Positions 54,552-64,000 of a DNA stretch of 64,000 bases are shown piece by piece. Location of the stretch: the NCBI RefSeq assembly GCF_904849725.1, contig NC_058518.1, forward strand, positions 414,477,081 through 414,541,080, written 5' to 3'. The notes beneath the pieces are model-generated. The model saw only the letters and a list, made by a program, of their open reading frames with translations, did no database searches and had not been told where the DNA came from. Position 1 is the first letter of the stretch. Each line of letters opens with the position of its first letter. The position numbers were made by a program, and so were the translations under genes. The stretch comes from Hordeum vulgare subsp. vulgare (Eukaryota; Streptophyta; Magnoliopsida; Poales; Poaceae).

Positions 54552-56055
54552 ATCGACTCCCCCAAGCTTAGACCTCGCTTGTCCTCAAGTGAAATTCGAG
54601 CTTGAAAACAATGACCATATGATTTGAGAGAGAGAGAGGTGTCGATAAAAAAAGAATACAAACACGACAACATCATGAATATTAGCATATCAGAAAGTGT
54701 TTTATCATATATCTTCTCGTAAACAAGTAACAATCTATTCGCAATTATTGGAGTATGAAGCATAAACCTTATTGACAATCAACAAACTATGTTCTGAGTC
54801 ATTGGGACAATTGTAATTCATGATATTTCAGAGGAGAGTCTATGTAAGCGCTTCCTTATTAGCAAATTTGCATATTCAACTATCATTTAATATTCTATGA
54901 TTGCTCACGCTCACGACATATTTTTAGAGTTCATGTTTCCATAGGACACATAGGAAGATAGGGGCTTAAATGATTTTCCACCGAACTCATTTACCTCAAG
55001 GATAATGTCAACAATTATAAATCATGATACTCTACATCCACTTGGATATATAAGCCTGAATCTTTCCTCAACACATGGTGCTTGCCACTATATAGTTAAT
55101 AGGTAGGAAGAGGAATAAACTTGATTGACTCAAGCACATGATTTAACTCCTTAAGAAAAAATAAAGGCCTTTCGCAGAGGGAAGCAGAGGTTTTCATGCG
55201 CTTTTAAGTTTTTGGATGTGCAAACTCTTAATGCAAATGAACGTCAGTTTATATTGCCCCTTATCATAGCAAACTTTATTATGCACTCTATCGCTTTTAT
55301 TTCTTTGCAATCACAAGATTGTACAAAGCTTATTTTCTCTTGCAATAAAAGATCATACATATTTACGAGCAATTTTTATTACTTGATGCACCGATGACAA
55401 CTTACTTGAAGGATCTTACTCAATCCATAGGTAGGTATGGTGGACTCTCATGGCAACAAACTGGGTTTAATGGTTATGGATGCACAAGTAGTATCTCTAC
55501 TTAGTGCGGAATTTTCGGGGATCTAAAGCGAGCTTCACATGTAAAAGGATCCAAGATGATATAACTTCTATGTTAATATAAACTACCATAACCATTATGT
55601 TGTCTTCCATGTCCAATATCAACACTTGATCATTATATAATATTTGGTGGGGGATCACAATCATAAAATATGTCTAGGATAGTATATTTATATGTGAGTC
55701 TTCTCTCCTCTATCATAATCTTTCTTAGATTGCATCAATGACTAGTACTACGTTTGTTTACTATCAACAACTTTTATCACTTGTACTCTTATTATGTGAA
55801 GTCATTACTTCTCATGATATGAGCTTATGATATTTATATCCTTTTGTATTGCCATCCTATGATGAAAAGTGCATACAAGTGAAGCACACAAATTAAACTA
55901 ATCTTTATTATATAATTCTCATACTCGGATACAAGGATAGATAGATCTCAAAGCAGAACACTAAGCAAAGCAAATCTGAAATTCCAATTATCTAACTCAT
56001 GAAAAACTAAAGATCAAACTAAGATAGATAACGGTGATATGGTACCGGGGCCCCT

Positions 56056-56524
56056 CCCCCAAGCTTGGGACAAGCCAAGGGTGGTCCCCATAACCATATA
56101 CTCAGGCGTCCTTCTTGGGTGATGACGGTGATGACGCAACAACATTCTTCTTATCCATCTTACGCCGGAGGATACAATTTTCCTCCCTCAAATCATCGTT
56201 TTCTTGCTCAAGCTTCAATATATATTTTCATAATGCCATCTTGCTTTCCTGCAGAAAAAGTGACGGGATAAATTAGTCCTTAGATTTATTTACCCTGTTT
56301 GGAAGACTTGACTTCTGGAATTCCACATGCATATCTTGAGGATGAGGTAGTGTAACTTCATCTTCATCTAAACTTGAGTTTGGACCAGCATCCTCTATCT
56401 CCTCCAAATCGACATCTTATTCCTCATCCTTGGACCATAGATAGGGGTAAATATCTCCATAGATATTTGGGTCTGCAATATAGTGGGAGTCATAGCTCTC
56501 TTCATGTGAATCTTGAGACGACAT
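56056..56524 (-). pseudogene. Element G ORF3 remnant
   Basis: The minus-strand frame starts at ATG 56524 (MSSQDSHEES). It encodes an acidic N-terminus (YIADPNIYGDIYPYLWSKDE), a broken middle, a coiled-coil segment (KLEQENDDLREENCILRRKM) and an end beside CCAAGCTTGGGGGAG. Stops interrupt it near 56416 and again before the coil. The gene position and the end motif equal those of ORF3 in element A, although the proteins share little sequence. Function unknown. Confidence 0.6.
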
Positions 56525-56579
56525 ATTCCTAGATCTGCCAGAAAAACAGCTTGGAACAAGAACATAAGAGAAACTCGCA

Positions 56580-56740
56580 ATGCGGTGATCAAAGCACACG
56601 GGAGTATATATAATGATTTTTTTCTAGGTAAAAATACATGCTCGGGAAGAATTCTGAGTCCGAGGGGCACACTACGGCCCCACAAGCCATCAGGGCGCGG
56701 CCTAGGGGGGCCATGTTGGCTTGTGCCTCCCTCGTGGGTC
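56580..56740 (-). promoter_or_regulatory. Promoter-like block upstream of G ORF3
   Basis: In minus direction there is a stem-loop CACAAGCC...GGCTTGTG (arms at 56681-56688 and 56718-56725), then GAAAAAAATCATTATATATA (about 56604-56623), then ORF3 about 80 bp on. The TATA segment is nearly identical to the one upstream of ORF3 in element A. Confidence 0.5.
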
Positions 56741-56879
56741 CCCTTGACTCCTTTTTATTTTTATATTCTTTTCTAAAATACCAAAACCAGCAGAATTTAT
56801 TTTTTGGAATTTTTGGAGTCGGTTTACTTACCGTATCACGTACCTACCCCTTTTTCAAGTTTCTCAAATGTACCATAAG

Positions 56880-57307
56880 ACTTCCTTTATGTGCTCCTCC
56901 GGTGTTATGACTTGGATGATATTAGTTTCCTAATTAATGGGTGTACCAAAAATATAATGCTTGATTCTTTGCCCATTTACCACTCTCAGGTTTTTACATT
57001 CGAAGTTATTAATTTTTATGGCACCGGAGCGATAGACGTCCTCGACAACATACGGTCCTTCCCATTTGGAGAGGAATTTCCCTGCAAAAAACTAAAATGA
57101 GAATTTTACAAAAGCACTAGATCTCCTACACTGAATTCTTGTTATTCAATTCTCTTGTCATGCCATCTTTTAACCTTTTCTTTAAATAACTTAGAATTTT
57201 CATACGCTTTTCACCTCCATTCATCTAGTGAGCTAATATCAAATAACCTCTTTTCACTGGCAAGCTTAAAATCATAATTAAGTTATTTAATCGCCTAATA
57301 ATATTTG
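56880..57307 (-). pseudogene. pol: Element G integrase C-terminal remnant
   Basis: The minus strand encodes the same C-terminal tail as element A's integrase (KWEGPYVVEDVYRSGAIKI near 57010-57070, NYDFKLASEKRLFDISSLDE near 57220-57280), with stops replacing several codons. The catalytic core is absent because the segment ends at 57307. Confidence 0.8.
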
Positions 57308-57704
57308 GGATTTTTATTTCTGTGCCCCTGGTTCGTTAGTTCTACTCATTCATCCCCACTCTCTTAACTTTTGCTCACTTTTCCCCACTCCCTTGCCCGA
57401 AACCCTTAGAACTGGTCACAACGGACGTTGCCGTCGGGTCAATGGCTTGATCGTTAACTCTGACTAGTGGGGCCACATAGGGCGGAGTCCACATTTTGAC
57501 TGTTACGTGGTAACCAGAGGGGCCGCGAAACTGACACTCACTATAACCTGAATCAGATCCACTCGCTTCCGCGCCGCCCCCTCCGCCGCCTTCATGCTGC
57601 CTCCGCCGCCATCGTGCCTCCTCTGCCGCACTCTTGCTGCGTCCACCGCAGTCGTGCCGCCTCTGCCGCATCTACCATCTCTCCCCATCTAGGATTAGGA
57701 AGCG
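57308..57704 (+). other. Left end and 5' region of the Mutator-like element
   Basis: GGGATTTTTATTTCTGTGCC at the border with G resembles the terminal sequence of grass MULEs, and G's coding sequence runs right up to it. CCGCC-type triplet repeats follow (57560-57670). I did not find the opposite terminal repeat or the 9-bp target duplication on the right. Confidence 0.4.
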
Positions 57705-60262
57705 ATGTCGAGGGGGCACCCCGTCCGGCACATCGACCGCGGAGATGATTGGGTCGAATCAGAGGCTGATAATTCATGGATTTCATCTGGGTAAGCATCG
57801 TTTTCCTCTCAAATTGATTAGGAGATCCATAAATTAGGTTGTATTTGACCACCGTTGGCGTGAATCAGCGCAATTTATCTGAAAATTTTAGGCCTATCTG
57901 CGCCCTTTATCTTATTTCAATCGAATAGGGTTGATCCTGCACTTGCTTTTTGGCTGGCGGTTAGAATGGAAACTAGCGAGCTGCGTGGAACTAAAGCTTG
58001 TGTGATTTCTGGATTTTTTCTATCCTAAAGTGGTAGAAACCACCGTTTCGTTCAGAGATTTCCGTGAGGCACTCTGTTGTGAGTATCCGTGGAGCCCTGC
58101 CGATGTTGTTGAACTGAGATATTTCGACAGTACCGAGCAGAGATTTCTCCCATTAACTTGTGATGAGCATCTGGGATTGCTTTTTAGTTTGAATGCTGAC
58201 AACTGTTTTGGTAAAGTCCATATTGGTGTGCTTCAGGCACGCAAACAACGTATCCCAAAGGGTGTTCAGACATCATCTATCTTTGCTAATAGCGAGCGTC
58301 CTCGCACTCCTTGTAGGTCGAGACCAAGTAAACCTAGTGGTTCTGCAAGCCACAACAAGTCGGCTGCCGCTAATTCTGCCACTTCTCCTCTCCCTTCTCC
58401 ACCTGATGTAGAAGTAGATGCAGAGCCTGATGAGGAAGTGCCTCGACATGATGATGAGGATGAGATTCTATTCCCTAAACCGGTAGATAGATTCAGTCGA
58501 CACGCAGTGGTAGATGAATATGCAGAGGAGCCTAGCAGTCGTGCTAGATTTGATGACACTGATGATGAAGAGAGGGAGGAGAACATCGACTCCTTAGTTT
58601 TACAAGAATATGATGCTGAGGACATGCCAACAATTGAGTGGAACAGGGAGAATCCAGACCTTACTCCAGGAACCGTATTCAAATCGATGGTGGACTGTCG
58701 TAATGAAGTGACTACATATTGCACTCTCACTGAAAACTCTTATGAGGTTGATAGGAGTGAGCCATGAAGATTCACTGTTCGTTGCCCTTATGATAGGTGT
58801 AGGTGGAGGTTGCATGCATCCACTATGCGAAAAAGAAAATTGATTCAGGTATTACAACTGAATATTGTTATTAGATTATTTATCCATTCTATATTCAGAT
58901 CATGTGTACCGTTTCTTAATTGTATTTGACATCATTTTTCATTTTGTTTCAGATAAAAAGCAACCCACATGGGCACACTTGCCCACCTAGAGGGGGAGGG
59001 GGAAAGGACAAATCTAAGCTTGCAAAGACTAGGTGGGTGGCAGATGCAATCTTCGACTGGGTGAGGGAAACACCAACAATTGGTCCAACAACACTCCATG
59101 GGAAGCTATTTGAGAAGTACAAGATTAATGTACAATACATGAAGATTTTCTATGCTAAGGAAAGGGCTCTTGATAGGATTAATGGTCCATGGAATGAGAG
59201 TTCTCAGTTGCTTTACACCTTCAAAGCTAAAGTGGAGACGGCTAGTCCAGGGAGTGTTGTAGAGATTGACAAGCATACAGTTAAGTACAAATTAAAAGGG
59301 AAGACAATGGAGGAGTGCTTCAGGAGGGCTTTTTTTTGTTTCAAGGCTTGCTGGCAGGGGTTTCTGAATGGTTGTATGCCCTATTTGGCTGTCGATGCGA
59401 CTGCTTTGAATGGAAGATGGAGAGGCGAGCTAGCAACAACTTCTGCAGTTGATGGACACAACTCGCTATTCCGAGTTGCATTTGGTGTGTTGGAGGTAGA
59501 GAGTGAGGAGAGTTGGGTCTGGTTTCTGCAGCAGTTGCGCAAAATTATAGGTACACCCTCAGGTTTAGTTATACACATAGATGCTTGCAAGGGTTTAGAA
59601 ACTGCAATAGAAATTGTATTCCCTGGAGTGGAACATAGGGGATGTATGCGACACCTAGCGCGGAATTTTAAAAAGAAATTCAAAGGCAAAGTTTATGATG
59701 AGAATCTATGGCCAGCATCATACACATGCAGCTTGAGGAAGCATGAGCACCATTTGAGAGTGTTGTATGCTCATAATCCTTTGGTGAAGGAGTACATGGA
59801 TGAACATCAAGGAAAGTTGTGGTCAAGAAGCAAATTCAATGAAATCTACAAAGTAGACTATGTGACCAATACCCTCGTTGAGTGTTTCAATGCAAAGTTC
59901 AAGTCAGTGAAAGGGCTTTTATTGTGGCAAGCATTTGATAAGATTAGCTAGATGATCATGGTAAAGATGGCTCTTCGTAAAAGAATTCCAGAAACACAAT
60001 ATGTTGGCCATCTTATGCTCCCATTTCTGATTAAGGGCATTGCATGCCAAGGCAAGAGGACTAAGAATGGAATGCATTCGACCGTCGACAGACGAGGCTG
60101 AGGTGACATACACTAATAGTAAAAATAGGGAATGGAGATATCCAGTGAACCTTGCAACCAATGAATGCAGCTGTAGGCAATGGCAGATCCGCGGGAAGCC
60201 GTGCATACATGCCCTACATCTCGGAACCCAAGGAGCAAGGCAAAGATTTGAATTTGAACTTT
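57705..60262 (+). pseudogene. MuDR-type (MULE) transposase gene, broken
   Basis: A short first exon from ATG 57705 (MSRGHPVRHIDRGDDW) with donor G|GTAAGC at 57790/57791 is probable. The main exon (58031-58848) carries an acidic region and the Mutator N-terminal zinc-like motif (FTVRCPYDRCRWRLHAS), with TGA at 58765-58767 in front of it. An intron (58849-58952, GT...TTTCAG) follows. The next exon holds the MULE transposase core: D159 in YLAVDATALNGRW and D221 in HIDACKGLETAI, numbered from 58920. TAG at 59949 and a frameshift near 60035 precede the SWIM zinc finger (ECSCRQWQIRGKPCIHAL, about 60163-60216). The family cuts and pastes MULE DNA in the nucleus. At least three lesions make it a pseudogene. 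Confidence 0.85.
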
Positions 60263-61300
60263 AATGTAAGTCATAAACTTTGAACTTTAAAGATTTGTAA
60301 TAAGGATTATGTCGTCAATTTTAAGTACTGAAAACTTGTAAGGTGTAATAATTATATATGTAAACTTTGAATTTGAACTACTGAGGCAAACTTTGAATTT
60401 TAGGCAAACTTTGAATTTGAACCAACACTTCAGTTCATTCCCCTATGGTGTGAGTTGCACAGTTTGCTGAACTATTATAAACGTTAGGTGATCAATCCGA
60501 TCTCTTTTGCGTCTACAAAACTTGTAGTCATGAGAAATGTGCTCCAAATGAGCTCCCAAGCTAGGGTAAACAACCCCATTTGTAATCAAGTTTTTTTGGA
60601 CCTACTCCAAATGAGCCAAATATTTTTTATTAACACCAAATCAATCTATATAGTGTAGATTCAAAGAATCACTATTTATTGAATTAATCTTTCTATTTGT
60701 ACATTTTTTTCAAAAAAATATACTTTAATAGAAAAACTATTAAAAACACGTTTACAATATGAAATGGAAAACCAAGTTCAGATCCTTCTTATTCACTATG
60801 AAATCAAGGTTTGGTGATTTTTTGATTTTTATTAAATTTTTAAAACTGAAGGGAAACCCTACCTCCTCTCCTTGGTCTCTATGAAACGTTGTACATGATA
60901 GCTCATATGTGTGAAGGTTTTTTCATGAAAATGTTCATAGACAAAGTTTATGATTTTTGTTAGTAACATGTCACACAAGACAACACTGTGCACATGTTTT
61001 ATATTTTTCTGATTTTTTTAATTAATGGTGCTCATTTTACCTCGATCGTGCTAGCTAGGTTTTTTCCCTAAATGTACGTATACCAAGTTTAGTATTTTTC
61101 CTCGTTAGTGTGTCATATAAAACGACGAACGGCGAAGGTTTCATATTATTTCGATTTTTTAAAATTATTTATGCTCAGTCAAAGCCTTTGAAACCACGTT
61201 GACCAGCTCAAGACCCCTCTAAACCCCGCAGGGTTTCGCCTAATCCTAGCTCCGAACGTGAGCCGTCCGATCATACCCTAGCGCCAGGCGACAACCCTCA
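60263..61300. other. AT-rich stretch without genes
   Basis: I see no coding frame, RNA gene or clear transposon end. A repeated phrase AAACTTTGAATTTTAGGCAA / AAACTTTGAATTTGAAC occurs several times at 60270-60425, a weak tandem repetition. Confidence 0.5.
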
Positions 61301-61561
61301 GATGTGGTCTTCTAGAAGTAATTCCGAGGGCAGGCTGCGAGCATGCTCCGCGCCGTTGGATCACATGGACGGCTCCGCATCGTTGGATCGTGGGGCGATC
61401 CGCGAGACTTGCTGGTTGTGCCTCCCCTTTCTTCGGGTACCCCCTTTATTCTGGTGCTTATTCTGCAGTGACGAGAGGAGACACTCCACCTCTGCTTCTT
61501 CTTCTCCGGTGACGAGAGGAGCCACTCCTCTCCTTCTTCTTCTTCGTCGACTTTGGGCGAT

Positions 61562-61967
61562 ATGTCGAGCTCCACTTCATCCTCCCGCCCCTCGTGGACC
61601 CAGTATGGTTGACTTCGAAGGAGGTCAAGAATGGCAATTATGGGCGCGAGTTCGTGAAATGCGAGAGCATGCCAGAGGGGCCGGTTAGATCTCATGATTT
61701 TTCTCTGATTTCTTTTTCTATTTGCTTTTAATTCTTTTTTGATCTGGGATTTAGGGTTCATGTTTTCGTTTCATATTGTGAAGAAATGCACACATTTTGA
61801 ATGGCCGGATGACTATGTTAAGCGGATTTAATTCAATGGGGCCCCAACCCGGGAGCTCAATATGCCGTCAGCAACAACGAATTTGGTCTCTGAAAGTGCT
61901 GCTCTCACAGTTGGGGATGTAGATTTGAAGGGGAAATAAAGAATATGAACAAGAACTTGAATAGGGA
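61562..61967 (+). pseudogene. GRF-type zinc-finger gene fragment, cut by element J
   Basis: Exon 1 starts [16 protein letters not shown] and is then out of frame with [18 protein letters not shown], so a piece with the first zinc ligands is missing. G|GTTAGA near 61684 and a TGTGAAG acceptor near 61784 frame an intron of about 100 bp. Exon 2 gives KCTHFEWPDDYVKRI, then TAA where CAA is expected. NxGRxFxxC and CxxFxWxDxY are the hallmark of GRF zinc fingers, nucleic-acid binding modules. The lysine/asparagine-rich tail is cut at 61967 by the J LTR. From memory, related small genes with a C-terminal membrane segment are numerous in wheat relatives. The upstream frame at 61302-61560 is not supported. 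Confidence 0.5.
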
Positions 61968-62964
61968 CATCCTATATATCAATCTTCGTTTCCGGACCAT
62001 TCCGGAAACCCTCGTGACGTCCGTGATCTCATCCGGGACTCCGAACAACATTCGGTAACCAACCATATAACTCAAATACGCATAAAACAATGTCGAACCT
62101 TAAGTGTGCAGACCCTGCAGGTTCGAGAACTATGTAGACATGACCCGAGAGACTCCTCGGTCAATATCCAATAGCGGGACCTGGATGCCCATATTGGATC
62201 CTACATATTCTACGAAGATCTTATCGTTTGAACCTCAGTGCCAAGGATTCATATAATCCCGTATGTCATTCCCTTTGTCCTTCGGTATGTTACTTGCCCG
62301 AGATTCGATCGTTAGTATCCGTATACCTATTTCAATCTCGTTTCCCGGCAAGTCTCTTTACTCGTTCCGTAATACAAGATCCCGCAACTTACACTAAGTC
62401 ACATTGCTTGCAAGGCATGTGTGTGATGTTGTATTACCGAGTGGGCCCCGAGATACCTCTCCGTCACACGGAGTGACAAATCCCAGTCTCGATCCATACT
62501 AACTCAACGAACACCTTCGGAGATACCTGTAGAGCATCTTTATAGTCACCCAGTTACGTTGCAACGTTTGATACACACAAAGTATTCCTCCGGTGTTAGT
62601 GAGTTATATGATCTCATGGTCATAGGAACAAATACTTGACACGCAGAAAACAGTAGCAATAAAATGACACGATCAACATGCTACGTCTATTAGTTTGGGT
62701 CTAGTCCATCACGTGATTCTCCTAATGGCGTGATCCAGTTATCAAGCAACAACACCTTGTTCATAATCAGAAGACACTGACTATGTTTGATCAACTGGCT
62801 AGCCAACTAGAGGCTTGCTAGGGACAGTGTTTTGTCTATGTATCCACACATGTATATAAGTCTTTATTCGATGAAATTATAGCATGGAAAATAAACGATT
62901 ATCTTGATACAGGAATTATAATAATAACTATATTTATTATTGCCTCTAGGGCATAATTCCAACA
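61968..62964 (-). repeat. Element J 3' LTR, outer part deleted
   Basis: On the minus strand it runs from TGTTGGAATTATGCCC (62964) to GATTGATATATAGGATG (61968), about 997 of the usual 1810 bp. The LTR promoter TATA region lies in the lost part. Confidence 0.92.
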
Positions 62965-64000
62965 GTCTCCCACTTGCACTAGAGTCAATAATCTAGCCCT
63001 CACATCATCATGCGAATTACATTGTAATAAATCTAACACCCATACAGTTCTGGTGTTGATCATGCTTTGCCCGTGGAAGAGGTTTAGTCAGCGGGTCTGC
63101 TACATTCAGATCCGTGTGCACTTTGCATATATTTACGTCCTCCCCTTCGACGTAGTCGCGGATGAGGTTGAAGCGTCGTTTGATGTGTCTGGACTTCTTG
63201 TGAAACCGTGGTTCCTTTGCTAGGGCAATGGCACCCGTGTTGTCACGGAACAAGGTTATTGGATTCAGTGCGCTTGGCACCACTCCAAGATCCGTCATGA
63301 ACTGCTTCATCCAGACACCCTCCTTAGCCGCCTCCGAGGCAGCCATGTACTCCGCTTCACATGTAGAATCTGCTACGACGCTCTGCTTCGAACTGCACTA
63401 GCTTACCGCACCCCCATTAAGAATAAATACGTATCCGGTTTGCGACTTAGAGTCGTCCGGATCTGTGTCAAAGCTTGCATCGACGTAACCTTTTACGACG
63501 AGCTCTTTGTCACCTCCATACACGAGAAACATCTCCTTAGTCCTTTTCAGGTACTTCAGGATATTCTTGACCGCCGTCCAGTGATCCACTCCTGGATTAC
63601 TCTGGAACCTACCTGCCATACTTATGGCTAGGCTAACGTCCGGTCTGGTGCACATCATTGCATACATGATAGAACCTATGGCTGAAGCATAGGGGATGGA
63701 GCGCATATGCTCTCTATCCTCATCAGTTGCTGGGCACTGAGTCTTACTCAATCTCGTACCTTGTAAAACTGGCAAGAACCCTTTCTTGGACTGTACCATT
63801 TTGAACCTCTTCAAAACTTTATCAAGGTATGTGCTTTATGAAAGTCCTATCACGCGTTTTGATCTATCCCTGTAGATCTTAATGCCTAGAATGTAAGCAG
63901 CTTCTCCTAGGTCCTTCATAGAGAAACTTTTATTCAAGTAATCCTTTATGCTCTCCAAAAACTCTACGTTGTTTCCAATCAGCAATATGTCATCCACATA
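62965..64000 (-). pseudogene. gag-pol: Element J reverse transcriptase and RNase H, partial
   Basis: Reading from the right edge, the sequence opens at the RT active site YVDDILLIGNN, so the rest of pol lies outside. RT thumb and RNase H follow. TAA near 63840 replaces the glutamine of LSQSTYLDK, and TAG at 63398-63400 replaces the tryptophan of AVSWCSSKQ. The frame is otherwise preserved to the family C-terminus CMGVRFITM at 63017. RNase H residues in YVDASFDTD, CEAEYMA and RDNTGA are present. Confidence 0.9.

Larger units (their letters stand above)
54552..57307 (-). mobile_element. Element G: 3' internal part of an Athila-like element
   Basis: In minus direction this carries the integrase C-terminus, a promoter-like block, ORF3, about 1.5 kb of AT-rich spacer and the polypurine tract before the shared LTR. 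It is cut at about 57307, where GGGATTTTTATTTCTGTGCC begins the Mutator-like region. The region 54570-56040 holds no gene I can support. Confidence 0.75.
61968..64000 (-). mobile_element. Element J: third BARE1-type Copia element, truncated, runs off the window
   Basis: A minus-strand element with its 3' LTR at the left and pol at the right. Its internal part resembles element I closely. The outer 800 bp of the LTR are lost, and there is no target duplication at the left end. Confidence 0.92.

Noticed and set aside
57375..57688. Glycine/arginine-rich minus-strand frames
   Set aside because: Triplet repeats of the CCGCC type in the 5' region of the MULE gene explain them.
61312..61761. 149-codon minus-strand frame
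   Set aside because: Reverse side of the GRF fragment; charged low-complexity sequence without a domain.

Overview
This window looks like intergenic DNA from a large grass genome of the tribe Triticeae (wheat, Aegilops, barley or rye). The main reason is three copies of the BARE1/Angela/WIS Copia retrotransposon, whose LTR begins TGTTGGAATTATGCCCTAGA, together with Athila-like Gypsy elements that carry the tRNA-Asp primer site TGGCGCCGTTGCCGGGGA. I see no intact host gene. The window is a nest of LTR retrotransposons four insertion levels deep, followed on the right by a decayed Mutator-like transposase gene and a fragment of a GRF zinc-finger gene. Element letters are mine, family names are from memory of the Triticeae repeat literature, and divergences are hand counts.

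Layout. Bases 1-2602 are the end of a long LTR (element H) that interrupts the gag gene of a minus-strand Athila-like element (F, gag 2603-4629). F is interrupted again by element A, a plus-strand Athila-like element with LTRs at 4668-6198 and 51517-53016 and a near-perfect target duplication (CAGTT/TAGTT). F resumes at 53017 with its leader, primer site and LTR (53162-54551). A holds gag, protease, reverse transcriptase, RNase H, integrase and a downstream coiled-coil ORF3. Its integrase is split by element B (9900-22388, minus, target duplication CCATG), a Tat-like Gypsy element with a second RNase H and a spliced antisense gene. A's 3' part is split by C (24675-40794, minus), a Gypsy derivative with a gag-like gene and no pol. 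C contains a complete young BARE1/Angela copy, element I (28350-37265, target duplication CTTAT). C's right end is fused to a remnant of another minus Gypsy element, D (40795-40829 and 49787 to about 51107), into which a second, decayed BARE1-type element, II, inserted (40830-49781, target duplication ACGAC).

Right of F's LTR the 3' internal part of a sister element, G, runs to about 57307, so one LTR serves two internal regions. Then come a MuDR-type transposase pseudogene (about 57308-60262), AT-rich DNA without genes, a GRF zinc-finger pseudogene (61562-61967), and the truncated LTR and RT/RNase H region of a third BARE1-type element, J, on the minus strand to the window end.

How the parts work together. 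Element I is the only copy with an uninterrupted polyprotein, but its integrase lacks the second catalytic aspartate. B has a changed RT active site and an integrase deletion, A has frameshifts and nonsense codons, and C and II could only move with proteins supplied in trans. The least expected signals are a promoter-like block between integrase and ORF3 that resembles the LTR promoter, a polypurine-tract-like motif at the end of ORF3, a recurrent CACAAGCC/GGCTTGTG stem-loop shared by several LTR types, and a copied block of flank plus LTR inside the 3' LTR of element II.
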